DNA from: Flavobacteriaceae bacterium
GTDB taxonomy: Bacteria > Bacteroidota > Bacteroidia > Flavobacteriales > Flavobacteriaceae
Length of the DNA: 64,000 bases
Direction of reading: 5' to 3'
NCBI GenBank assembly: GCA_004762155.1
Contig: SIHP01000006.1
Span: 186,001-250,000, forward strand
Part shown: positions 54,603 through 61,556 of the stretch, one piece after another
How positions within the stretch are numbered: the stretch's first letter is position 1
Layout: every line of letters begins with the position of its first letter
Program-made: the position numbers and the translations under genes
Notes under the pieces: model-generated
Told to the model about the DNA's origin: nothing
Databases searched by the model: none
The model's input: the letters and a program-made list of their open reading frames with translations, nothing else

Positions 54603-55459
54603 TACTGAATCATGTTTTCTATTGGACAAACTAAAATACCTTCTGCACCTGCATCTTTTAATTCGTCAATAATATCCCAAAAATCATTTTTGTTTATAAC
54701 AGTATGTACTGAACTCCAATCTTCTTGTGCTAATGGCAATATAGTTGGGCTTCGCATTCCTGGTAAAATTTTAATAATAGCTTCTAATTTATTATTTGGT
54801 GCGTTTAATAATACGTATTTACTCTGACGACCTTTTAAAACTGATTGTAAACGAAACTGTATTTTTTCTAAAATAGCTTGATTATCTTGAGATATTTTTG
54901 GTGATTTTACTAAAACCGCTTCCGATTTCAATAACACTTCAATTTCTTTTAATCCGTTTTTAAACAATGTACTTCCACTTGATACTATATCGCAAATACC
55001 ATCTGCTAAACCAATGTTTGGAGCAATCTCTACAGATCCATTAATAATGTGCAATTGTGCATCTATATTTGCTTCTTTTAAATATTTTTCTACTGTATTA
55101 GGATATGAAGTTGCTATTCTTTTACCTGCTAAATCTTTTAAACTATTTGCTTTAGAATCTTTAGGTACTGCAATAGAAACTTTACATTTAGAGAATCCTA
55201 ACTTTTCTACTACTGAAATATTTTCTCCTTTCTCTACAATAACGTTTTCACCTATAATAGCTACATCAACTACTCCATCTCTTAAATATTGTGGAATATC
55301 TCCATTACGTAAAAAGAAAACTTCTAAAGGAAAGTTTCTTGAAGAAGCTTTTAATTGGTCTTTACCATTATCAATAGAGATTCCTATTGCTTTTAAAAGT
55401 TTTAATGAATCTTCATTTAATCTTCCTGATTTTTGTACTGCTAATCTTAGTTTACTCAT
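54602..55459 (-). CDS. hisG: ATP phosphoribosyltransferase, long form
   Basis: 285 residues. The start LRLAVQKSGRLNEDSLKLLKAIGI, the phosphate loop region DIVSSGSTLFKNGLKEIE, and the C-terminal regulatory ACT-like domain (about 215-285, KLEAIIKILPGMRSPTILPL) show the long, histidine-feedback-inhibited form. This is the committing step of the pathway. It follows the leader peptide and attenuator, so transcription and enzyme activity are probably both controlled by histidine. Confidence 0.97.
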   Translation of the reverse strand: MSKLRLAVQKSGRLNEDSLKLLKAIGISIDNGKDQLKASSRNFPLEVFFLRNGDIPQYLRDGVVDVAIIGENVIVEKGENISVVEKLGFSKCKVSIAVPKDSKANSLKDLAGKRIATSYPNTVEKYLKEANIDAQLHIINGSVEIAPNIGLADGICDIVSSGSTLFKNGLKEIEVLLKSEAVLVKSPKISQDNQAILEKIQFRLQSVLKGRQSKYVLLNAPNNKLEAIIKILPGMRSPTILPLAQEDWSSVHTVINKNDFWDIIDELKDAGAEGILVCPIENMIQ

Positions 55460-55506
55460 TTTAAGTTTTGTTATTTATTGAGTAAATCAATAGAAGAATT
55501 GTTTAA

Positions 55507-55546
55507 AACAAAAAATCCATTTGATTTACTCAAACGGATTTTAATT
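55507..55546 (-). terminator. Attenuator terminator of the his operon
   Basis: On the minus strand AAAATCCGTTTGA-GTAAA-TCAAATGGATTTT folds into a 13-pair stem (one G-T pair) with a 5-base loop, and is followed by T-rich sequence. It lies between the leader peptide and hisG, 48 bases before the hisG ATG. A ribosome moving fast through the His codons should allow it to form and stop transcription. Confidence 0.8.
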
Positions 55547-55574
55547 TTATGTGTTAATTACATACATAATATTC

Positions 55575-55631
55575 TTAGTTCGCTTGAGTGCAAATATGGA
55601 TATGATGATGATGTAATTTAATAAATGTCAT
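55575..55631 (-). CDS. hisL: Histidine operon leader peptide
   Basis: An 18-codon frame reads MTFIKLHHHHIHICTQAN with four histidines in a row and a fifth after one isoleucine. It lies about 12 bases after the predicted transcription start and just before a terminator hairpin in front of hisG. This is the classical layout of translation-controlled attenuation: stalling at His codons would let hisG be transcribed. No Shine-Dalgarno is visible, as usual in Bacteroidota. The leader is unrelated in sequence to the enterobacterial one. Confidence 0.85.
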   Translation of the reverse strand: MTFIKLHHHHIHICTQAN

Positions 55632-55649
55632 TTGTTATTTTTAACAATA

Positions 55650-55680
55650 CAAATCTATACTATTTATTTTATTCTGCAAA
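55650..55680 (-). promoter_or_regulatory. Promoter of the his operon (Bacteroidota type)
   Basis: On the minus strand the -33 box TTTG (55677-55680) is 19 bases upstream of a -7 box TAGATTTG (55650-55657), matching TTTG-N19-TAnnTTTG. The start point would fall near 55643, just before the leader ATG. Confidence 0.7.
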
Positions 55681-55768
55681 TAGAAAGTTTTAGAATTTAC
55701 ATTTTATTAATATTTACAACAAATACATGTTTTTTGTTTAATTTATAAAAAACTATTTTTCTAAACAG

Positions 55769-55801
55769 AAAAGCCATTTGAATCATATCAAATGGCTTTT
55801 T
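55769..55801. terminator. Bidirectional terminator between the TonB-like gene and the his operon
   Basis: Arms AAAAGCCATTTGA and TCAAATGGCTTTT with a 6-base loop and T runs on both strands, 19 bases after the tandem-TonB gene stop. The arms resemble those of the his attenuator. Confidence 0.85.
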
Positions 55802-55820
55802 ATATTTTGTTTTAGAAATT

Positions 55821-56915
55821 TTACTCGTGTAATCTAAAAGTTACAGGAAATGCATGACTAACATTTGTTGCTTTACCATTATGTTTTCCTGGTGAAAATG
55901 TTGGTAATTTCTCTATTAACTTTCTCGTTGCTTTTTCTAAAATATCCTTTCCTTTTAATGCTCTTGTTTTAATATTAACAACTTGACCATTTTCATCAAT
56001 TACAAAATAAGCTATAACTTTACCTTCTATATTATTTTCTGCTGCTTGAAGTGGATAAGCAAAGTACTTATTGATATGTTCTATAAAATTTTTATTAAAA
56101 CAATCTTCTGAATTATCATTAGAACTAGCACAATCTTTAAATGCAGGTAATTGATCAACATTTGCAAAATTGTGTATATTATTTTTATCTATTTTTTTTG
56201 TCTTATATTTTACGTTTGATGCTTCTTTCCCTGGTATTGTAAAAGCAATTGGAACACCATATTTTACTTTAACAACTTTTCCGTTATGCTTCCCTGGTGT
56301 AAATTTTGGTAATTCTTTAATTATTCTTCTAGCTTCTTCTTCTAAAAGTTCTCCTTTATATGGTGTACGTATATTTAAATCTGTAACCCCACCTGTTTTA
56401 TCAATAACAAACTGTACCAAAACCCTACCTTGAATACTTTGTTTATAGGCTTCTTTAGGATACTTAAAGTTCTTGCTAATATGTTTTGAAATTTCTTTAT
56501 TGAAACATTTTTTCTGTTCAGAAAAGGGAACCTTCTCACATGATTTAAACAATGGGATTTCTTCTACATGATTAAAAGGAACTTTTTCAATAACTTTTTC
56601 TTTATTTAAATTTAAAGAACCAACAATTGAAGAATTATTTTTTATTGCATCAATTTTACGAGATTTCGTATTTAATGCGCTAGATGCTGCATTTTTCTTT
56701 CTTACAACTCTTCTTCTTGAAGACACTTCTACTGTGAAAGTTTTTGCGCTTCTTTTTGAATTTGATTTTTCCTTACTGCTCTCGATGGAACATTTAGTTA
56801 TACTGTTTGCATCTAATAAGACATCTTCAGTTGGAGTGTCACATGTTTCTTTTTGTGCTGTAATTGATTGACAAAACGCAACAAAAACGATTAAGATAAG
56901 GGGTTTTCTAATCAT
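55821..56915 (-). CDS. Secreted protein with two TonB C-terminal domains
   Basis: 364 residues with an N-terminal signal peptide (about 1-20, ending TAQ). A low-complexity basic stretch follows (about 48-80). Two TonB-C domains come next: about 140-230 (NFKYPKEAYKQSIQGRVLVQFVIDKTGGV..ELPKFTPGKHNGK) and about 270-360 (YFAYPLQAAENNIEGKVIAYFVIDENGQV..KLPTFSPGKHNGK). No inner-membrane anchor or proline-rich spacer is present, so it does not look like a standard TonB that couples to ExbBD. It is probably a periplasmic accessory; the exact role is unknown. Confidence 0.8.
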   Translation of the reverse strand: MIRKPLILIVFVAFCQSITAQKETCDTPTEDVLLDANSITKCSIESSKEKSNSKRSAKTFTVEVSSRRRVVRKKNAASSALNTKSRKIDAIKNNSSIVGSLNLNKEKVIEKVPFNHVEEIPLFKSCEKVPFSEQKKCFNKEISKHISKNFKYPKEAYKQSIQGRVLVQFVIDKTGGVTDLNIRTPYKGELLEEEARRIIKELPKFTPGKHNGKVVKVKYGVPIAFTIPGKEASNVKYKTKKIDKNNIHNFANVDQLPAFKDCASSNDNSEDCFNKNFIEHINKYFAYPLQAAENNIEGKVIAYFVIDENGQVVNIKTRALKGKDILEKATRKLIEKLPTFSPGKHNGKATNVSHAFPVTFRLHE

Positions 56916-57217
56916 TTTCTTTTAGGTTAAAGGGTTAAAGATTTCATTAAGGGGGAATTACTTGGCAATATTATTAATTTTTTTTTAAAAAACACACAAT
57001 AAAACAAAAAAATATATGTTTTTATAGGTTTTAACTTGTTTTTCATGAAAATTCAATAAATGAAAACGTTTTAAATAGATGGAAATTACTTTTTCTACAT
57101 TAACAATATTATCGTTACTTATTTCTGAATAACCATAATTTTTTCACAAAATTATAATTTATAAACTTTAAAGACAACTCCTTTTTAAGGATATTATAAT
57201 TAAACTCAAACAATACA
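56916..57217. other. Intergenic gap with nothing identified
   Basis: 302 bases, very AT-rich, between the tandem-TonB gene start and the methyltransferase end. Only poly-T/A runs and spacer are seen; no gene, RNA or clear hairpin was identified. Confidence 0.5.
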
Positions 57218-58369
57218 CTACAATAAGCGTTCCAAATAATGTTCTTTGATCTGATACATATTTTTTAATGCAATTATTTTATCTTCAATCTCTTCATTAT
57301 TCTTTCTCTTACTGGATTTTGAACCTACTAACATAACATTTTTACGAGTATGCTCATTGCTTATAAACTCAAATACTTTTGTATTGTAATTATTTTTTTC
57401 TAAGATTAAAGCTCTAATGGTATCAGTAATCATTTCAAACTGACGTTCTTTAAATATACCATATTTTAATAACGGGCTATCTTGTTCTACTCCTTTTACT
57501 TGTTGACGAATCTGCTTATGACAACATGGAGCACAAATAATTAAATCTGAATTAGCTACTAATCCTTTGTAAATAGCGTCATCTGTAGCTGTATCACAAG
57601 CATGTAAAGCTATCAAAATATCTATTTTAGAATTATCATAATCTTGTATAGATTGAGCAACAAAGTTTAAACTCTTAAAATCACATTTGCCTGCAATATC
57701 ATTACAATAATTCACTAAAGTTTCTCTTAACTCTATACCTGTTACCGTTACGTTATATTTCTTCTTATTAACTAAATAATCATACAAAGCAAACGTTAAA
57801 TATCCTTTTCCAGATCCCATATCAACAATATGTAATTTCTTTGAAGTATTTACTGATACGAGTAAACTTTCTATAATTTCTAAATATTTATTTATTTGGC
57901 GATATTTATCGGCCATTTTAGGTATAATTCTATTATCTTTATCTGTAATACCTAAAAAATATAAATATTCACTTAATTCAACTCGTTTTTCTTTTTGTTT
58001 ATCATGTGTATCTGGTAATTTGTTTTTAAAACTAGCCATTGATACCTTATAGCTAACTTTTTTCTTCTTAGAAACAAAGACTAATAAGTCTTGAGATAGT
58101 GTAAATAAAGTAGCAGCTCTAAATTTTTCTAACAATAAGTTTTCTAACTCAATAATGGTTTCTTTTAAGGTATAATTCTTTACTTGGTCATTTGTGCTAT
58201 ATCTATAAGTAAACTGAAAATATTCTTTTTCTTTTAATTCTATTTGACGTATGTATACATTTGGCAATGCATCACTCTTACGAACAGGTTTACTTAATGT
58301 AAGTTTTACAAATTCATTTTGTAAAACACACTCTCTTAAGCTACTAATTAATTGATCAAATTCATTCAT
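57218..58369 (-). CDS. Class I SAM-dependent methyltransferase (METTL25/RRNAD1-like)
   Basis: The frame is open to an ATG at 58390, but the internal ATG at 58369 (MNEFDQLISSL) is the more natural start. The SAM site is IVDMGSGKGYLTFALYDYL, the acidic SAM-ribose part is TVTGIELRETLVNYCN, and the conserved ALHACDTATDDA..LIICAPCCHKQIRQQ is typical of METTL25/RRNAD1-related enzymes. The N-terminal 150 residues form a separate substrate-binding domain. The true substrate (probably an RNA) is not known. It is a single gene. Confidence 0.75.
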   Translation of the reverse strand: MNEFDQLISSLRECVLQNEFVKLTLSKPVRKSDALPNVYIRQIELKEKEYFQFTYRYSTNDQVKNYTLKETIIELENLLLEKFRAATLFTLSQDLLVFVSKKKKVSYKVSMASFKNKLPDTHDKQKEKRVELSEYLYFLGITDKDNRIIPKMADKYRQINKYLEIIESLLVSVNTSKKLHIVDMGSGKGYLTFALYDYLVNKKKYNVTVTGIELRETLVNYCNDIAGKCDFKSLNFVAQSIQDYDNSKIDILIALHACDTATDDAIYKGLVANSDLIICAPCCHKQIRQQVKGVEQDSPLLKYGIFKERQFEMITDTIRALILEKNNYNTKVFEFISNEHTRKNVMLVGSKSSKRKNNEEIEDKIIALKNMYQIKEHYLERLL

Positions 58370-58546
58370 TCTACAAAGATATAAAAACAATTATTGAGCT
58401 TTGAAATATAAAATCTTTATTTACATGCTGTCAATTTTACAAACTATATAAAACTACCTTAATTCATTAATAAAAAACATTTACATTAGTTTAATAAAAA
58501 CTTGGCATACAGTTTGTAAAACTATTCTCTATAAAAAAATCACACC

Positions 58547-59557
58547 ATGAAACTATTTACTACTATATTATTTTTTCTTGCTTTTAATTATTTTGGCTTC
58601 TGTCAAAAAAAAACAAATTATAATCAATTCAAGAATGAAATTCAACAAAACAAATATTCAAAAGACTTAAAATTAAATAAAACAATATCTTTTCTTAATA
58701 ATAATGAAATGTATGTTTCTGAATTGATAGATATTTGTAACTTTTTTACTAGAGAGAAGATAAAATATAAAATTTGCTTAAATGCATATTCAAAAATTAT
58801 TGATAAAAAAAACTTTTTTGAAGTATATGATGTTTTTAATTCTTTTTCTTATGCTATAAAACTATATCATAAAACTCAAGGAAATAATCTAAATGTACAA
58901 GTAGAAATTACTTACCCAAATTACACAGATTATGGCGTAGTAAATAATAATTGTAACCAGCCAATGACAAATCATCAGTTTAAAAAACTGATAAACAACA
59001 TGAGATCATCTTCTAATTTAATAGAGCTAAAACAAATTATAAGAAATAGATGTTTTAGTACTAAACAAATTATGCTATTGGGTGAACGACTTAATTCAGA
59101 TAATAATCGCTATGATTTTTTTACACACGCTTTTAATTACACTGCTGATATTAGTAACTATTATTATACAAAACAATTAATATCTGATAGAAAGCAAAAA
59201 GAAGATCTTGATTATTTTATAAATGAAAAAATAGATTTTTCACAAAATCAAACTCAAAATAATAATTGTGATATTACACCAAGAAAATTTAATTATATTT
59301 TAAAAGTAATTAAAGATGAGCCTTTTTCTAAGGCTAAATTAAAATTAGCTAAACAATTAATTATAGATAACTGTGTAAACTTAAAACAATTTAGAGCTAT
59401 TGTTAATGAGTTTTCATTTGATAACGACAAACTAAATTTATTAAAATATAGCTTTGATTATGTTAAAAGACAAAAATCTTATTATACATTAAGAAATGTT
59501 TTAAAATTCAACAGTAGTAAGAAAAAATTTGATCTTTTTTTATTGAGTAAAAAATAA
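58547..59557 (+). CDS. Secreted DUF4476 repeat protein
   Basis: 336 residues with a signal peptide (about 1-20, ending GFCQ). Two clear DUF4476-type repeats are seen (QPMTNHQFKKLINNMRSSSNLIELKQIIRNRCFSTKQIMLL at about 143-235, and ITPRKFNYILKVIKDEPFSKAKLKLAKQLIIDNCVNLKQFRAI at about 245-335). A weaker third lies at the N-terminus (about 25-110). The function is unknown; members are secreted or periplasmic helical-repeat proteins in Bacteroidota. The upstream region contains TTGGCATACAGTTTG, which resembles a promoter but has non-standard spacing. Confidence 0.75.
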   Translation: MKLFTTILFFLAFNYFGFCQKKTNYNQFKNEIQQNKYSKDLKLNKTISFLNNNEMYVSELIDICNFFTREKIKYKICLNAYSKIIDKKNFFEVYDVFNSFSYAIKLYHKTQGNNLNVQVEITYPNYTDYGVVNNNCNQPMTNHQFKKLINNMRSSSNLIELKQIIRNRCFSTKQIMLLGERLNSDNNRYDFFTHAFNYTADISNYYYTKQLISDRKQKEDLDYFINEKIDFSQNQTQNNNCDITPRKFNYILKVIKDEPFSKAKLKLAKQLIIDNCVNLKQFRAIVNEFSFDNDKLNLLKYSFDYVKRQKSYYTLRNVLKFNSSKKKFDLFLLSKK

Positions 59558-59574
59558 TAAAAAAGAAACAAAAC

Positions 59575-59604
59575 AAAAAAACCACCATAAATGGTGGTTT
59601 TTTT
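59575..59604. terminator. Bidirectional terminator
   Basis: Arms AAAAACCACCA and TGGTGGTTTTT around a TAAA loop, with T runs on both strands, between the convergent DUF4476 gene and typA. Confidence 0.9.
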
Positions 59605-59634
59605 TATATTAATATTTTTATTTAAAACTATAAA

Positions 59635-61407
59635 TTAAGCTTTAAAATTAATTTTACGCATACGTAAACTTTCAGGAGTAACTTCTAAATATTCATCACT
59701 TTTAATATACTCCATATATTCTTCTAAAGAAAAATCTATTTTCGGTGCAATTTTCATAGCGTCATCTGTACCAGACTTACGCATGTTTGTTAATTGCTTT
59801 CCTTTGATTAAGTTTACAGCCATTTCATCAGACTTACTGTTTTCTCCAATTACTTGACCAACATATATTTCTTGATTTACATCAATAAAGAAAACACCTC
59901 TATCTTGTAAACGATTTAATGCATAAGCAGTTGCTTTACCTGCTGCTGCAGAAACAATAGCTCCTTTTACTTCTTCAGTAAAGTCTCCTTTATAAGGTCC
60001 GTATTCTGAAAAACGGTGGTTAATAATTGCTTGACCAGCAGTTGCTGTTAAGATTCTATTCCTTAAACCAATTAAACCTCTTGAAGGAATTATAAATTCT
60101 AAGTGTTGTAAATCTCCTTTAGGCTCCATAACCATTAAATCTCCTTTACGTAAAGAAACTAAGTTTACAGCTTTAGATGCTACATCTTCTGGTAAATCAA
60201 TAGACAATGTTTCCATTGGCTCATGTTTCTTACCATCAATTGTTTTTATGATTACCTGAGGTCTTCCCACTTGTAATTCATAGCCTTCTCTACGCATTGT
60301 TTCTATCAATACAGATAAATGTAAAACTCCACGTCCGTAAACATTGAATTTATCTTCAGAATCTGTAGTCTCAACTTTCATCGCCAAGTTTTTCTCTAAT
60401 TCTTTGAATAAACGATCTCTTAAGTGACGAGATGTTACGAATTTACCTTCTTTACCAAAGAAAGGAGAATTATTAATTGTAAACAACATACTCATAGTAG
60501 GTTGATCGATCTCTGTTCTTGGTAATGCTTCTGGATTTTCTAAATCTGCAATTGTATCACCAATTTCAAATCCTTCAAGACCTGTAATCGCACAAATATC
60601 TCCACAACGTACTTTTTCAACTTGAGCTTTACCCATTCCTTCGAATACGTGTAATTCTTTAATTCTTACTTTTTTAGTAGAACCATCAGCTTTACATAAC
60701 ATATAATCTTTACCAACTTCTAAGTCTCCACGAAAAATACGTCCAATAGCAATTCTTCCTGTAAATTTAGAGAAATCTAAAGAAGTAATTTGCATTTGTG
60801 GTGTACCTTCATTGTATTTAGTTTCTGGAATAGATTCTAATACAGCATCTAATAACGGAACGATATTATCTGTTTCATTTTTCCAGTCTGTACTCATCCA
60901 ATTGTTCTTTGCAGAACCATAGATAGTTGTAAAATCTAATTGCTCTTCAGTAGCTTCTAAAGCAAACATTAAATCGAAAACTTTTTCATGTACAATATCT
61001 GGTGTACAGTTTTCTTTATCTACTTTGTTTACAACTACTATTGGAGTTAATCCTAATTCTAGGGCCTTACCTAATACAAAACGAGTTTGTGGCATTGGTC
61101 CTTCAAAAGCATCAACCAATAATAAAACACCATCAGCCATTTTTAATACACGCTCTACTTCTCCACCAAAATCGGCGTGACCAGGAGTGTCAATAACATT
61201 AATTTTAGTGTTCTTGTAATTTACAGATACGTTTTTAGATAAAATAGTAATACCACGCTCGCGCTCTAAATCATTATTATCTAATAATAAATCGGTACGT
61301 TCTTTACGATCGTCTAATACTTTAGCTTGATCTATAATCTTATCTACTAATGTAGTTTTACCGTGATCAACGTGCGCTATAATAGCTATGTTTCTAATTG
61401 GTTGCAT
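59635..61407 (-). CDS. typA: Ribosome-associated GTPase TypA/BipA
   Basis: 590 residues. GTPase motifs: G1 AHVDHGKTTLVDKI, G2-region RERGITILS, G3 DTPGHADFGGEV, G4 VVNKVDKE, G5 GSAKN. Domains II-V follow, with GRVLHLSVLIETMRREGYEL and LMVMEPKGDLQHLEFIIPSRGLIGLRNRILTAT near the C-terminus. It acts on the ribosome and supports growth under stress. Length is close to the E. coli protein. Confidence 0.97.
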   Translation of the reverse strand: MQPIRNIAIIAHVDHGKTTLVDKIIDQAKVLDDRKERTDLLLDNNDLERERGITILSKNVSVNYKNTKINVIDTPGHADFGGEVERVLKMADGVLLLVDAFEGPMPQTRFVLGKALELGLTPIVVVNKVDKENCTPDIVHEKVFDLMFALEATEEQLDFTTIYGSAKNNWMSTDWKNETDNIVPLLDAVLESIPETKYNEGTPQMQITSLDFSKFTGRIAIGRIFRGDLEVGKDYMLCKADGSTKKVRIKELHVFEGMGKAQVEKVRCGDICAITGLEGFEIGDTIADLENPEALPRTEIDQPTMSMLFTINNSPFFGKEGKFVTSRHLRDRLFKELEKNLAMKVETTDSEDKFNVYGRGVLHLSVLIETMRREGYELQVGRPQVIIKTIDGKKHEPMETLSIDLPEDVASKAVNLVSLRKGDLMVMEPKGDLQHLEFIIPSRGLIGLRNRILTATAGQAIINHRFSEYGPYKGDFTEEVKGAIVSAAAGKATAYALNRLQDRGVFFIDVNQEIYVGQVIGENSKSDEMAVNLIKGKQLTNMRKSGTDDAMKIAPKIDFSLEEYMEYIKSDEYLEVTPESLRMRKINFKA

Positions 61408-61429
61408 TTTCGCTTTATTAAATTTTGCG

Positions 61430-61437
61430 CAAAAATA
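61430..61437 (-). promoter_or_regulatory. Possible -7 box of typA
   Basis: TATTTTTG on the minus strand (61430-61437) matches TAnnTTTG, 23 bases upstream of the ATG. No clear -33 TTTG is seen. Confidence 0.4.
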
Positions 61438-61504
61438 GTATTAATGTAGTAATTGAACTAATATTATGTAGTGTTTATTTAACAAACAAACAAGTTTTAT
61501 AAAA

Positions 61505-61533
61505 AAAGCAATAGTTATTGTAACTATTGCTTT
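61505..61533. terminator. Terminator behind the topoisomerase gene
   Basis: Arms AAAGCAATAGTTA and TAACTATTGCTTT around a 3-base loop, followed by T's on the minus strand, 23 bases after the topoisomerase stop. Confidence 0.85.
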
Positions 61534-61556
61534 AATTTTTTCACTTAAAAATAATC

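Noticed and set aside
55598..55613. ATG-rich tandem (atggatatgatgatgatg) as a simple repeat
   Set aside because: On the minus strand it is the run of His codons of the leader peptide, so it is explained by coding function.
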